A DNA stretch of 64,000 nucleotides from Heyndrickxia camelliae (lineage in GTDB: Bacteria > Bacillota > Bacilli > Bacillales > Bacillaceae_C): the NCBI RefSeq assembly GCF_002844575.1, contig NZ_PIQO01000017.1, positions 36,970 to 100,969 of the forward strand, read 5' to 3'. Below, in pieces: positions 23,201 through 33,402 of the stretch. The position numbers and the translations under genes were made by a program. Numbering within the stretch: the stretch's first letter is position 1; every line of letters starts with the position of its first letter. A model generated the notes under the pieces. That model did not search any database. It was not told the DNA's origin and saw nothing but the letters and a program-made list of their open reading frames with translations.

Positions 23201-24742
23201 ATGCGGGTGGAATATGTAATAGAAATGCTTAACATTCGAAAAGAATTTCCAGGCATCGTTGCGAACGATAATATAACGCTACAATTAAAAAAAGGGGAGA
23301 TTCACGCACTGCTTGGGGAGAATGGGGCTGGTAAATCAACTTTAATGAATGTTCTATTTGGATTATATCAGCCTGAAAAAGGGGAAATTCGTGTAAATGG
23401 AAAACCGGTAAAAATAACCAATCCAAATATTGCGAATGAATTAGGAATTGGAATGGTTCATCAGCATTTTATGTTAGTGGAGAAATTCACTGTAACAGAG
23501 AATATTATCCTTGGTAAAGAACCAAAGACAGCAGGTGCCATTAATATAAAAAAGGCTGAAAAGGAAGTTAGGGAAATATCAGAAAAATACAATTTATCCG
23601 TAGATCCTCACGCGAAAATTTCCGATATCTCTGTTGGTATGCAGCAAAGGGTGGAAATATTAAAAACATTATATCGCGGTGCCGATATTATTATATTTGA
23701 TGAACCAACTGCTGTTTTAACACCTCAGGAGATTACAGAGCTTATTCAAATTATGAAGGCATTAATTCGAGAAGGTAAGTCTATTATTCTTATTACTCAC
23801 AAATTAAAGGAAATCATGGAAGTATGTGATCGAGTAACAGTAATAAGAAAAGGAAAAGGGATTGACACTTTAAATGTAAAAGATACCAATCCAAATGAAT
23901 TAGCGAATTTAATGGTGGGTCGAGAAGTTGTTTTTAAAACAGAAAAGTCAGAAGCGCGGCCAAAAGAAAATATCTTGGAAATTAATAATTTAGTAGTGAA
24001 TGACGCTCGAGGTGTACAAGCAGTAAAAGGTCTGGACCTAGACGTTCGCGCTGGTGAGATTGTAGGTATAGCTGGTGTTGACGGTAATGGTCAAACAGAA
24101 TTAATTGAGGCTATTACTGGATTAAGAAAATCTGAGAGTGGGTCTATTAAGTTAAATGGAAAAGAAATAATAAATCAGAAACCACGTAAGATTACAGAAT
24201 CTGGTGTTGGACATATACCTGAAGACCGCCATAAACATGGACTTGTGTTAGATTTTCCTATTGGGGAGAATATGGTTTTACAAACATACTATCAAAAGCC
24301 ATTTTCAAAAGGCGGAATATTAAATTTTAAAGAAATTTATAAAAAGGCTAAACAATTAATTGGTGAGTTTGATGTTAGGACACCAAGTGAATTTACATTA
24401 GCTCGTTCTTTGTCAGGTGGGAATCAGCAAAAGGCAATCATTGGGCGAGAGATAGATCGCGATCCGGATTTTTTAATTGCAGCACAACCTACACGCGGTC
24501 TTGACGTTGGAGCAATTGAGTTTATTCATAAACGACTAATTGATCAGCGTGATAAAGGTAAAGCAGTATTACTTATTTCATTTGAATTAGAGGAAATCCT
24601 TAACGTCAGTGACCGAATTGCTGTAATTTATGAAGGGAAAATAGTTTCCATTGTTGATCCAAGAACGACGTCAGAACAAGAATTAGGTTTACTCATGGCG
24701 GGTGCAAATCCTGAGAAAGAAGGTGAAACTAATAATGTCTAA
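23201..24742 (+). CDS. nupO: Nucleoside ABC transporter ATPase (tandem cassettes)
   Basis: A 513-aa protein with two ABC cassettes of the sugar/nucleoside (CUT2-like) type. The first has Walker A GENGAGKST near residue 38 and signature SVGMQQR. The second has a degenerate Walker A (GVDGNGQTE) and a good LSGGNQQK signature. It energises the NupPQ permease for guanosine or related nucleosides. The ATG follows AAGGAG. Its last 8 bases overlap the start of the first permease gene, so the operon is tightly coupled. Confidence 0.9.
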   Translation: MRVEYVIEMLNIRKEFPGIVANDNITLQLKKGEIHALLGENGAGKSTLMNVLFGLYQPEKGEIRVNGKPVKITNPNIANELGIGMVHQHFMLVEKFTVTENIILGKEPKTAGAINIKKAEKEVREISEKYNLSVDPHAKISDISVGMQQRVEILKTLYRGADIIIFDEPTAVLTPQEITELIQIMKALIREGKSIILITHKLKEIMEVCDRVTVIRKGKGIDTLNVKDTNPNELANLMVGREVVFKTEKSEARPKENILEINNLVVNDARGVQAVKGLDLDVRAGEIVGIAGVDGNGQTELIEAITGLRKSESGSIKLNGKEIINQKPRKITESGVGHIPEDRHKHGLVLDFPIGENMVLQTYYQKPFSKGGILNFKEIYKKAKQLIGEFDVRTPSEFTLARSLSGGNQQKAIIGREIDRDPDFLIAAQPTRGLDVGAIEFIHKRLIDQRDKGKAVLLISFELEEILNVSDRIAVIYEGKIVSIVDPRTTSEQELGLLMAGANPEKEGETNNV

Positions 24743-25778
24743 CAAATATATAAATATATTAATTCCAATAATCGCTGTATTGCTAGGTTTAATTGCTGGT
24801 GCCATTATCATGCTAATAAGCGGTTATAATCCTATTGCTGGGTATGCAGCTCTTTGGAATGGTGCATTTGGACAAACTTTTTATATAGGTGAAACCCTCC
24901 GTCAAGCTACTCCTTACATTTTTGCAGGGCTTGCGGTTGCATTTGCCTTTAGAACTGGGTTATTCAATATTGGCGTGGAGGGACAACTTCTCGTTGGATG
25001 GATTGCTTCTGTTTGGGTTGGATTAGCTTTTGATCTGCCAAAGATAATTCACTTACCACTTGCTATCCTTGCAGCTATGATAGCTGGTGCTTTGTGGGGA
25101 TTTGTACCTGGGTTCTTAAAGGCAAGATTAAGAGTTCATGAAGTAATTGTAACCATTATGATGAATTATATTGCACTACATGTTACTAATTATTTGGTAA
25201 GAAATGTGCTGTCTAAGCAAAAAGATTCAACTGCACATATTCACAATTCTGCATCATTACATTCTGATTTTTTACAAAAAATAACAGATTTTTCTACTTT
25301 GCATAACGGACTTTATCTTGCAATTATAGCCGCAATTATCATGTGGTTCTTACTTGAAAAGACTACTAAGGGATTTGAACTCAGATCGGTTGGTTTTAAT
25401 CAACATGCATCACATTATGCCGGTATGAATGTTAATCGAAATATCGTTCAGTCTATGGTGATATCTGGAGTTTTTGCTGGTCTTGCAGGTGCAATGGAAG
25501 GGTTAGGAACATTTGGGTACGCCTTTTTGCAGCCCGACTTTTCTGGTATTGGTTTTGATGGTATTGCGGTAGCGTTATTAGGTGGTAATACAGCTATAGG
25601 TGTAGTAATAGCAGCACTTCTTTTTGGTGCTTTAAGAGTGGGTTCGTTAAATATGCCTATAGAAGCAAATGTTCCCAATGAACTAGTTGAAATAGTCATC
25701 GCCTTAATTATTTTCTTTGTTGCATCCAGTTACATTATCAAATGGGCAATAGGACGTTTTAAAAGGGAGGCGAAATAA
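24735..25778 (+). CDS. nupP: Nucleoside ABC transporter permease 1
   Basis: A 347-aa integral membrane protein of the BPD_transp_2 family with about nine hydrophobic segments. The motif FNIGVEGQLLVG (about residues 77-88) is the permease coupling signature. I placed the start at ATG 24735 (MSNKYINILIP), overlapping nupO, instead of the upstream in-frame ATG within nupO. The gene ends one base before the second permease start, whose ribosome site GGGAGG lies in this coding sequence. Confidence 0.9.
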   Translation: MSNKYINILIPIIAVLLGLIAGAIIMLISGYNPIAGYAALWNGAFGQTFYIGETLRQATPYIFAGLAVAFAFRTGLFNIGVEGQLLVGWIASVWVGLAFDLPKIIHLPLAILAAMIAGALWGFVPGFLKARLRVHEVIVTIMMNYIALHVTNYLVRNVLSKQKDSTAHIHNSASLHSDFLQKITDFSTLHNGLYLAIIAAIIMWFLLEKTTKGFELRSVGFNQHASHYAGMNVNRNIVQSMVISGVFAGLAGAMEGLGTFGYAFLQPDFSGIGFDGIAVALLGGNTAIGVVIAALLFGALRVGSLNMPIEANVPNELVEIVIALIIFFVASSYIIKWAIGRFKREAK

Positions 25779-26738
25779 ATGAATTTTATGACGGCGCTAG
25801 AAATAATTGTATCATCATCCCTTTTAGTTGCTGCACCGCTGATTTTCACTGCATTAGGTGGCGTATTTTCAGAACGAGCTGGGGTTGTTAATATTGGTTT
25901 AGAGGGTCTTATGATTATAGGGGCTTTTACTTCAATTGTTTTTAACTTAACTTTCGCAAAAACGTTCGGTCCTGCTACACCATGGCTTGGACTTTTAGTA
26001 GCAATGATAGTTGGTGGAATATTTGCGCTAATCCACGGTCTTGCTTCTATCACATTTAGAGCGGATCAAACGGTGAGTGGTGTTGCAATTAACTTTTTAG
26101 CACTTGGACTTGCTGTTTTCTTAGTGAAGAAATGGTATGGCAAAGGGCAAACAGATATGATTGTTCAAAACTTTAGAAAGATTGATATACCAGGTTTAAG
26201 TCACATCCCAATAATAGGGGACTTATTTTTCAAGAACGTTACGTATGCTTCCTATTTGGCTATTATTATATCATTTGTTGTTTGGTATGTGATTTACAAG
26301 ACCCCATTTGGACTTAGGTTAAGATCTGTAGGTGAGCATCCAATGGCAGCAGATACAATGGGCATAAATGTTATTAGAATGAGGTATGTAGCCGTGTTCC
26401 TATCTGGTGTATTTGGTGGAGTTGGTGGTGCCGTTTATGCGCAAACTATAACCCTGGATTTTAGCCATGCTACAATTACTGGTCAAGGTTTCATGGCACT
26501 AGCTGCGATGATCTTTGGAAAATGGCATCCGCTTGGTGCGATGGGTGCAGCCTTGTTCTTTGGTTTTGCACAAAGTTTGAGTATTGTAGGAGATCAAATA
26601 CCATTCTTAAAAGATATACCAAGCGTTTACTTATTAATTGCACCTTATGTACTAACCATTCTTGCATTAGCTGGCTTTGTTGGAAGAGCAGAAGCGCCAA
26701 AAGCAGATGGTATCCCGTATATAAAAGGTCAACGATAA
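25779..26738 (+). CDS. nupQ: Nucleoside ABC transporter permease 2
   Basis: A 319-aa paralog of the upstream permease, with eight or more hydrophobic segments and the conserved VVNIGLEGLMIIGAF motif near residue 35. It forms the heterodimeric channel with NupP. It is the last gene of the operon and is followed by a strong terminator. The frame begins immediately after the nupP stop. Confidence 0.9.
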   Translation: MNFMTALEIIVSSSLLVAAPLIFTALGGVFSERAGVVNIGLEGLMIIGAFTSIVFNLTFAKTFGPATPWLGLLVAMIVGGIFALIHGLASITFRADQTVSGVAINFLALGLAVFLVKKWYGKGQTDMIVQNFRKIDIPGLSHIPIIGDLFFKNVTYASYLAIIISFVVWYVIYKTPFGLRLRSVGEHPMAADTMGINVIRMRYVAVFLSGVFGGVGGAVYAQTITLDFSHATITGQGFMALAAMIFGKWHPLGAMGAALFFGFAQSLSIVGDQIPFLKDIPSVYLLIAPYVLTILALAGFVGRAEAPKADGIPYIKGQR

Positions 26739-26740
26739 TA

Positions 26741-26768
26741 AAAAGTTCCGATTTTCGGAACTTTTTTT
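26741..26768 (+). terminator. Terminator of the nucleoside transporter operon
   Basis: AAAAGTTCCGA and TCGGAACTTTT form an 11-bp stem with a 3-base loop and a T-run. Confidence 0.9.
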
Positions 26769-26985
26769 ATTTCATTGGTTTTCTCATTAAGGTTGAAAGG
26801 TATCCATATTAATAATGACTAAGTTTGCTTTTATTTGTTCACTGGGTTGTTATATATTAGCTAGCAATATTGTAGAGAAAATATCCTCTAATAAAGGTAA
26901 ATACTTGTAGGACAACCTGATAAAAATGTATAGTTAGAATAACTTCTTTCCAAAATAGTAAAAGAAACCAAAAGGAGGTTTGTTC

Positions 26986-28281
26986 ATGACGGTCGCTACC
27001 GAAACAATTATCCATAAAAATGGATATAATCTACATATTGTAAAAACAAAAAAATATAAAACAAATACATTAGTTTGGAAAATGAAAGCTCCATTAAATG
27101 AAGAAACCGTAACATTTAGGGCACTTCTCCCTAATGTATTACAGAGCAGCACAAAACAATACCCTACCACTACTGCCCTGCGTTCGTATTTGGATGATCT
27201 TTATGGCGCAGGATTTTATGTCGATTTAGCAAAAAAAGGTGAATATCATGTAATGTCTTTTACAGTTGATATTGCCAATGAGAAATTTTTAAAGGATTCT
27301 ACTCCTTTGCTGCAAAAAGCAATTGACTTTCTTTCTCAAGTGTTGTTACATCCAAATGCAGAAAATGGATCATTCCATGAAGAAACGGTGGAAAAGGAAA
27401 AGAGAACATTAAAACAACGAATTCAGTCAATCTATGATGATAAAATGAGATATTCAAGTGTACGGCTTGTAGAAGAAATGTGCAAAGGAGAGCCATATGC
27501 TTTAGATGCAAATGGAAAATTAGACCAAATAGATAATATTACGGCAACATCTCTATATGAATATTATCAAAAAGCGATAAATGAAGATGAATTAGATTTA
27601 TATATTATTGGGGATATCGATGAAAATCAAGTGGAATCATTTTGCAAGGAACTTGATTTTGCTGTACGTTCTCCACAGAGAATTGAAGCTAGAACGGATA
27701 TACAAGTTGGAGAACCTAAAGAAATAAAAGAAAAACAGGATGTAAAACAAGGAAAATTGAATATTGGTTATCGTACCAAGGTGCGTTTTGGAGACCCTGA
27801 TTACTTTGCGCTACAAATGTTTAATGGTATTTTTGGCGGATTCTCTCACTCCAAACTATTTATAAACGTACGAGAAAAGGCAAGTCTTGCATATTATGCT
27901 GCAAGCAGGCTAGAAAGTCATAAAGGTTTATTGATGGTAATGAGTGGAATTGAAGCAAAAAATTATGATCAGGCAGTTACCATCATTCGGGAGCAGCTCG
28001 AAGCAATGCGAAATGGAGAATTTTCTGATCAAGAAATAGAACAGACGAAAGCCGTCACCAATAATCAGTTACTCGAGACAACTGACACTTCTCGCGGGTT
28101 GGTCGAAATTTTATATCATAATGTTATTGGAAATGAAACATTTTCGGTTAATGATTGGTTAGAAAATATAAATAACGTAACAAAAGAACAGATTGTCAAC
28201 GTTGCTTCAAAAATTGAATTAGACACGATTTATTTTTTGACAGGATTGGAGGGAACAGATGATGAAAAATCAAGTATTTGA
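26986..28281 (+). CDS. ymfF: M16-family zinc-peptidase-like protein YmfF (inactive partner)
   Basis: A 431-aa M16 (pitrilysin/MPP) family protein with no HxxEH motif, so it lacks zinc catalysis. The C-terminal half has the typical FGGFSHSKLFINVREKASLAYYA segment. It pairs with the next gene, which has the motif, as in alpha/beta processing peptidases. ATG 26986 is preceded by AAAGGAGG; the TTG 6 bases upstream is too close to that site. It overlaps ymfH by 23 bases. Confidence 0.88.
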   Translation: MTVATETIIHKNGYNLHIVKTKKYKTNTLVWKMKAPLNEETVTFRALLPNVLQSSTKQYPTTTALRSYLDDLYGAGFYVDLAKKGEYHVMSFTVDIANEKFLKDSTPLLQKAIDFLSQVLLHPNAENGSFHEETVEKEKRTLKQRIQSIYDDKMRYSSVRLVEEMCKGEPYALDANGKLDQIDNITATSLYEYYQKAINEDELDLYIIGDIDENQVESFCKELDFAVRSPQRIEARTDIQVGEPKEIKEKQDVKQGKLNIGYRTKVRFGDPDYFALQMFNGIFGGFSHSKLFINVREKASLAYYAASRLESHKGLLMVMSGIEAKNYDQAVTIIREQLEAMRNGEFSDQEIEQTKAVTNNQLLETTDTSRGLVEILYHNVIGNETFSVNDWLENINNVTKEQIVNVASKIELDTIYFLTGLEGTDDEKSSI

Positions 28282-29551
28282 ACAGCTTAAAGAAACCCTA
28301 TATTTTGAAAAGATGGATAACGGCCTGGAAGTGTATATCCTGCCAAAAGAAGGTTTTAATAAAACCTTTGCAACGTTCACAACAAAATATGGCTCTGTAG
28401 ACAATGAGTTTATCCCTCTTGATAATAATAAATACCATCGTGTTCCCGACGGGATTGCACATTTTTTAGAGCATAAGCTATTTGAAAAAGAAGATGGAGA
28501 TGTTTTTCAACAGTTTAGTAAACAAGGTGCATCTGCAAATGCTTTTACTACCTTTAATCGAACTGCATATTTATTTTCGAGTACCACTAATGTTGAAAAA
28601 AATTTGGAAACATTAATTGATATGGTTCAAAGTCCTTATTTCACAGAGAAAACAGTGGAAAAAGAAAAGGGAATCATTGGACAGGAAATAACGATGTACG
28701 ATGATAATCCGGATTGGCGCCTATATTTTGGTGTCATTGAAAATATGTATAAGCACCATCCTGTAAAAATCGACATTGCAGGAACGATTGAATCAATTTC
28801 CCATATAACCGATAAATTATTATATGAGTGCTATAATACATTCTATCATCCAAGCAATATGCTTCTTTTCATTGTAGGACCTGTTGATGTAGAAAATATT
28901 ATGAAATTGGTGCGGGATAATCAGAACAATAAAGATTATAAAGAACAGTCTGAAATTAAGAGGCGTTTTGAACAAGAGCCTCTTGAAGTGGCAGAAAAGA
29001 AAAAAGTATTAGAAATGAATGTTCAAACTCCTAAATGTTTGGTTGGAGTAAAGGCAAAGGATGTTCAGCTTGAAGGGGGAGAAATGCTGAAAAATGAGCT
29101 AACGATGAATGTTTTATTGGATATGCTCTTTGGAAAAAGCTCTGAGAATTATTATAGCCTATATAATGAAGGCTTAATTGATGAGACATTTTCATATGAT
29201 TTTACATTAGAGTCAGGATTTGGCTTTGCTATGGTAGGCGGAGATACAGACCGACCGGATGAACTGGCAGAACGTTTACAAAAAGTGTTGATGGAAGCGA
29301 AAGATGGAATGCATTTAACAGAAGAAGCCCTTGATCGAACTAAGAAAAAGAAAATAGGAGGATTTTTAAGACAACTTAATTCCCCTGAGTTTATTGCGAA
29401 TCAATTTACGAGGTATTTCTTTAATGGTATGAATTTATTTGACGTTGTACCTGTACTAGAAGATATAACATTTGCTGATTTAAAAAAGGCTGCGAATGAA
29501 TTTATAGAGGAAGAAAGATTCACTGTTTGCCAAGTTATTCCAAAGAAATGA
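28259..29551 (+). CDS. ymfH: M16-family zinc peptidase YmfH
   Basis: A 430-aa active-type M16 peptidase with the zinc motif HFLEH at about residues 72-76 (GIAHFLEHKLFEKEDG) and a downstream Glu in EKEKGIIGQEI. It probably forms a clamshell peptidase with YmfF; the substrate in Bacillus is not known to me. The start is one of two consecutive ATGs inside the ymfF 3' end, after GGAGGG. A terminator follows. Confidence 0.9.
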   Translation: MMKNQVFEQLKETLYFEKMDNGLEVYILPKEGFNKTFATFTTKYGSVDNEFIPLDNNKYHRVPDGIAHFLEHKLFEKEDGDVFQQFSKQGASANAFTTFNRTAYLFSSTTNVEKNLETLIDMVQSPYFTEKTVEKEKGIIGQEITMYDDNPDWRLYFGVIENMYKHHPVKIDIAGTIESISHITDKLLYECYNTFYHPSNMLLFIVGPVDVENIMKLVRDNQNNKDYKEQSEIKRRFEQEPLEVAEKKKVLEMNVQTPKCLVGVKAKDVQLEGGEMLKNELTMNVLLDMLFGKSSENYYSLYNEGLIDETFSYDFTLESGFGFAMVGGDTDRPDELAERLQKVLMEAKDGMHLTEEALDRTKKKKIGGFLRQLNSPEFIANQFTRYFFNGMNLFDVVPVLEDITFADLKKAANEFIEEERFTVCQVIPKK

Positions 29552-29558
29552 GGTTTGA

Positions 29559-29585
29559 AAAACTCGGTGCTCCGAGTTTTTTTGT
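29559..29585 (+). terminator. Terminator after ymfH
   Basis: AAAACTCGG and CCGAGTTTT with a TGCT loop, then T-run. It lies only about 20 bases before the ymfI start. Confidence 0.85.
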
Positions 29586-29606
29586 TGCCGAAAGGGAGAG
29601 AGTTAG

Positions 29607-30329
29607 ATGAAAAAATATGCTCTAATAACAGGAGCTAGTGGAGGAATTGGAAAAGAGACTGCGATACTCTTAGCTAGAAAAGGATGGAATTTATATCTTC
29701 ATTATCATCAAAATAAAAAAATAATTGAAGAAATCGTATCTGCGGTCGCATCTTATCAAGTGGAAATCATCCCTATACAAGCAGACCTATCATCCCCACA
29801 GGGAGTGGAAAAGATTTTAAACAATACGTTTCATATCGATGCTATTTGCTTTATAAGTGGTATTGCACATTATGGTTTATTTATGGATACTTCCGAAACA
29901 ATAATGAATGATATGTGGAACATACATGTACAAGCACCAATGCTTTTAACAAGTAAGCTTTTGCCAAAGTTAATGAGAAACCAGTCTTCACAGATCATCT
30001 TCGTAAGTTCGATTTGGGGACAAACTGGAGCATCATGTGAGGTTGTTTACTCCACCGTTAAAGGCGCGCAAATTGCTTTTGTAAAAGCACTAAGTAAAGA
30101 GGTAGCAAGCAGTGGAGTAAGAGTAAATGCAGTTGCCCCGGGGGCAGTAAAGACAAATATGCTTGCAAAATTTTCGGAAGATGAATTGCATGAGTTAGAA
30201 TCGGAAATTCCATTAGGAAGATTGGCGGAACCTAAGGAAATTGCAGGAACTATAGCCTTTCTTTTATCTGAAGAAGCTAGCTATATAACTGGGCAGGTAC
30301 TTGCCGTTAATGGAGGTTGGTATACATAA
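29607..30329 (+). CDS. ymfI: Short-chain dehydrogenase/reductase YmfI
   Basis: A 240-aa SDR with the cofactor motif TGASGGIG (residues 8-15), a catalytic Ser in VSSIWG and YSTVK (Tyr and Lys). The C-terminal TGQVLAVNGG resembles FabG-type reductases. It conserves the B. subtilis position after ymfH. Substrate unknown; FabG-like 3-ketoacyl reduction is possible but not shown. Confidence 0.85.
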   Translation: MKKYALITGASGGIGKETAILLARKGWNLYLHYHQNKKIIEEIVSAVASYQVEIIPIQADLSSPQGVEKILNNTFHIDAICFISGIAHYGLFMDTSETIMNDMWNIHVQAPMLLTSKLLPKLMRNQSSQIIFVSSIWGQTGASCEVVYSTVKGAQIAFVKALSKEVASSGVRVNAVAPGAVKTNMLAKFSEDELHELESEIPLGRLAEPKEIAGTIAFLLSEEASYITGQVLAVNGGWYT

Positions 30330-30487
30330 AGTGGAACTACGAGATGCAAAGATTTAATAACATGTTAGCAACGGATTAATTTTTGTCGTTATGGAAAAAC
30401 ACCAGCGAAAAATTCTTTGACTTATAGGTATAAGAATCTCTCTCTGTAGCAAAATAACTACGAACAAATATGAAGGAGGTTTATACT

Positions 30488-30748
30488 ATGTCTGTCTTAG
30501 ATAATTGGGATCAATGGAAAAATTTTTTAGGAGATCGCCTTAATCAAGCGAAATCACAAGGGATGTCTCAAGAAACAATCAATCAGCTTGCTGGCCAAGT
30601 TGGTGATTATTTAGCTGGCCAAGTTGATCCTAAAAATGAACAGGAAAGAGTATTGGCAGATCTTTGGTCCGTTGCAAATGAACAAGAACAGCAAGCTATT
30701 GCCAACGTAATGGTAAAATTAGTTCAAAATAATGGTACACAACAATAG
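30488..30748 (+). CDS. ymfJ: DUF3243 protein YmfJ
   Basis: An 86-aa soluble acidic protein of the DUF3243 family, found only in Bacillales; function unknown. ATG 30488 follows GAAGGAGG. The upstream in-frame ATG at 30470 precedes that ribosome site and is rejected. It is bounded by a strong terminator and about 160 bases from ymfI, so it may be transcribed on its own. Confidence 0.82.
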   Translation: MSVLDNWDQWKNFLGDRLNQAKSQGMSQETINQLAGQVGDYLAGQVDPKNEQERVLADLWSVANEQEQQAIANVMVKLVQNNGTQQ

Positions 30749-30761
30749 GTAAAAATGCAGG

Positions 30762-30796
30762 GAGGGGACATTTAACCCCTCTTTTCTTTTTTTTTA
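30762..30796 (+). terminator. Terminator after ymfJ
   Basis: GAGGGG and CCCCTC with an 8-base loop, then TTTTCTTTTTTTTT. Confidence 0.8.
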
Positions 30797-30945
30797 GGAG
30801 TATTCATAAAAAAGGGGAGTTTTTCCTTTCATCTTGATTAAAAATCATTTATTATATAACCTAGGGTCAACGAATGTTTTTCTTTTAATATCAGAGGGTG
30901 AGGAACTCCAGTTGATAAAGATTTACTTTTTTGAAGGAGGTTTAT

Positions 30946-31737
30946 ATGGATCGTAAAGAATGGTATTTAGAATATGAAATTCAAATAAACCGACCAGGAC
31001 TTTTAGGTGATATATCTTCCTTATTAGGGATGTTGTCTATAAATATTATTAGTATAAATGGCGTAGATGAGGGAAAACGAGGTCTTTTACTACTAGTAAA
31101 AAATGAAGAACAAATTGTTAGACTTGAATCTATATTACAAACGATGGAAACAATAAAAATAACAAAAATCCGAGAACCAAAATTGCGAGATAAGTTAGCT
31201 GTAAGACATGGCCGCTATATTCAAAGAGATGCGGACGATAAAAAGACGTTCCGCTTTATTCGTGATGAGCTTGGTATATTAGTTGATTTTATGGCTGAAA
31301 TATTTAAAAAAGAAGGGCATAAACTAATTGGCATAAGAGGGATGCCTCGTGTCGGAAAAACAGAATCTGTTGTAGCAGCAAGTGTTTGTGCGAGTAAAAA
31401 GTGGCTCTTTGTTTCTTCTACTTTACTAAAACAAACTATTCGCAATCAGCTTATCAGTGATGAATATAATGCCAATAATATTTTCATTTTGGATGGAATA
31501 GTATCGACACAAAGGGCAAATGAAAGACATTGGCAACTAGTAAGAGAAATCATGAGAATCCCAGCTGTGAAGGTCATTGAACATCCAGATATTTTTGTGC
31601 AAAATTCTGAGTACACCTTAGAAGATTTTGATTATATTATCGAACTGCGAGATCATCCTGATCAAGAAATTACATACGAAGTGATTCAACGGAATAACTT
31701 TTTGAACGATGAAGGCTTCGGCGGTTTTGATTATTAG
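30946..31737 (+). CDS. ymfK: DUF3388 protein YmfK (ACT-like plus P-loop)
   Basis: A 263-aa protein. The N-terminal 75 residues look like an ACT-type regulatory fold (INRPGLLGDISSLLGML), and a P-loop-like GMPRVGKTE lies near residue 134. The family is conserved in Bacillus between ymfJ and ymfM, with no known function. ATG 30946 follows GAAGGAGG; the in-frame codon at 30931 lies before this site. Confidence 0.82.
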   Translation: MDRKEWYLEYEIQINRPGLLGDISSLLGMLSINIISINGVDEGKRGLLLLVKNEEQIVRLESILQTMETIKITKIREPKLRDKLAVRHGRYIQRDADDKKTFRFIRDELGILVDFMAEIFKKEGHKLIGIRGMPRVGKTESVVAASVCASKKWLFVSSTLLKQTIRNQLISDEYNANNIFILDGIVSTQRANERHWQLVREIMRIPAVKVIEHPDIFVQNSEYTLEDFDYIIELRDHPDQEITYEVIQRNNFLNDEGFGGFDY

Positions 31738-31796
31738 ATAATGATTATAGTACATAACCACGAAAAGTTTTAAAATGAGATTGGCAGGTGTTATTG

Positions 31797-32708
31797 TTGA
31801 CGGAACTAGGTAGCCGATTAAAAGAAGCAAGGAAAGCTAAGGGACTAAGCCTAGATGACTTGCAAGAAATAACGAAAATTCAAAAGAGATATTTAAGAGG
31901 AATTGAAGAAGGAAATTATGATAGTATTCCTGGAAAGTTTTATGTACGTGCTTTTATAAAGCAATACGCTGAAGCAGTTGGATTGGAATCTGAACAAATA
32001 TTTGAGGAATTTAAAAGCGAGGTTCCGGTAACTCACAACGACGACATTAGTGAACAAATTTCTAGAGTTCAGTCGAGACGATCGGTTTCTGCGGGTACAT
32101 CGAAAGTATTTAATATATTGCCGACGATTCTGGTAGTTGTTTTTATTGTTGCTGCAGCATTTTTGATTTGGGTTTTGGTTCAGAAATTTTCTGGATCTGG
32201 ACAAGCTGAAAATCAAAACGTAAACAATAATAGCTCTCAGGTGAAGGTTAAGGAAACAGGACAGTCAAACACGGCAAAATCAAACAATAATGCTGATAAT
32301 AGCCAAAAAACAAACTCTGAAAATGCTAATACGAAAAAAGATAAAAATGAAACCACGGATACCAAGGATGAAACAAAGCCTGAACAAGAGTTAAAAGTTG
32401 ATAGTACCAGCGGAATTAATACAACTTACAAATTATCCAATACGGATAAATTCAAATTAACTGTTTCATCAACTGGGAGAACATGGATTTTGGTGAAGAA
32501 TGGAATAAATGGTAAAACTATATATACTGGTACATTAAACGAAAATGAAAAACAAACTTTTGATTTTTCAAACGAAAGTCAAGCATATATCAGTATAGGG
32601 AATGTTCCTAACACTGAAATTTTAGTGAATGATCAAAAATTGGAGTATGCTAATAAAAACACTACTCAAAAAATTACAATTCAATTTGATCCTTTAAAAA
32701 CTGAATAG
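31797..32708 (+). CDS. rodZ: RodZ-family cell-shape protein (YmfM)
   Basis: A 303-aa protein with an N-terminal HTH_25 domain (about 1-75, TELGSRLKEARKAKGLSLDD), a short linker and a single membrane segment (about 108-130, NILPTILVVVFIVAAAFLIW). A long Asn/Ser/Lys/Thr-rich outer linker and a beta-rich C-terminal DUF4115 domain (about 215-300) complete it. RodZ links MreB filaments to the elongation machinery. The TTG at 31797 is chosen by similarity of the N terminus (MTELGSRL); GTG 31788 and TTG 31794 are alternatives. Confidence 0.88.
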   Translation: MTELGSRLKEARKAKGLSLDDLQEITKIQKRYLRGIEEGNYDSIPGKFYVRAFIKQYAEAVGLESEQIFEEFKSEVPVTHNDDISEQISRVQSRRSVSAGTSKVFNILPTILVVVFIVAAAFLIWVLVQKFSGSGQAENQNVNNNSSQVKVKETGQSNTAKSNNNADNSQKTNSENANTKKDKNETTDTKDETKPEQELKVDSTSGINTTYKLSNTDKFKLTVSSTGRTWILVKNGINGKTIYTGTLNENEKQTFDFSNESQAYISIGNVPNTEILVNDQKLEYANKNTTQKITIQFDPLKTE

Positions 32709-32731
32709 TCATCTCCTGATGACTATTTTTA
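32706..32731 (+). terminator. Terminator overlapping the rodZ stop codon
   Basis: TAGTCAT and ATGACTA with a 6-base loop, followed by TTTTT. Confidence 0.75.
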
Positions 32732-32807
32732 ACTTTAAAGTTGGTACAAGCTTAAAATTTGCATACAGCTTGAATACTAGTCAGAAAAATATATTGGAGG
32801 AAGTACC

Positions 32808-33386
32808 TTGAATTTGCCTAATAAAATTACTGTAACACGAATTTGCTTAATCCCAGTATTTATTATTATAATGCTCGTCCCTTTCCCTTGGGGAAATGTA
32901 GAGCTGTTAAGTATCAGCATGCCTACAGCTCATTTAATTGGTGCGATTATTTTTATTATAGCTTCAATAACTGACTGGTTTGATGGACATCTTGCTAGAA
33001 AATATAATCTTGTCACAAACCTTGGAAAGTTCTTAGATCCATTAGCTGATAAATTACTAGTTTCTTCCGCACTCATTATTTTAACCGAGCTTGGTTTAGT
33101 TCCATCGTGGATTGTAATCGTCATTATTAGTAGGGAATTTGCGATTACTGGCTTGCGCGCAATATTAGCTGGAGAAGGAGAAATTGTTGCTGCAGCTATG
33201 CCAGGAAAAATTAAGATGTGGGCACAAACAATAGCTATTGCACTATTATTGCTTCATAATTTTCCATTTGAACCGATACATTTTCCTTTCGCTACCATTG
33301 CATTATGGATTGCTATGATTTTTACTGTTTATTCAGGCTGGGATTATATCTATAAAAATCGTTCCATCTTTTCCAATTCTAAGTAA
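32808..33386 (+). CDS. pgsA: CDP-diacylglycerol-glycerol-3-phosphate 3-phosphatidyltransferase
   Basis: A 192-aa multi-pass membrane enzyme that makes phosphatidylglycerol phosphate, essential for anionic lipids. The CDP-alcohol phosphotransferase motif is complete: [20 protein letters not shown] then LDPLADK (about residues 62-88). The start is TTG after GGAGGAAGTACC. It is 16 bases from cinA and probably co-transcribed with it. Confidence 0.94.
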   Translation: MNLPNKITVTRICLIPVFIIIMLVPFPWGNVELLSISMPTAHLIGAIIFIIASITDWFDGHLARKYNLVTNLGKFLDPLADKLLVSSALIILTELGLVPSWIVIVIISREFAITGLRAILAGEGEIVAAAMPGKIKMWAQTIAIALLLLHNFPFEPIHFPFATIALWIAMIFTVYSGWDYIYKNRSIFSNSK

Positions 33387-33402
33387 AAAGGAGAAGCAAC
33401 AA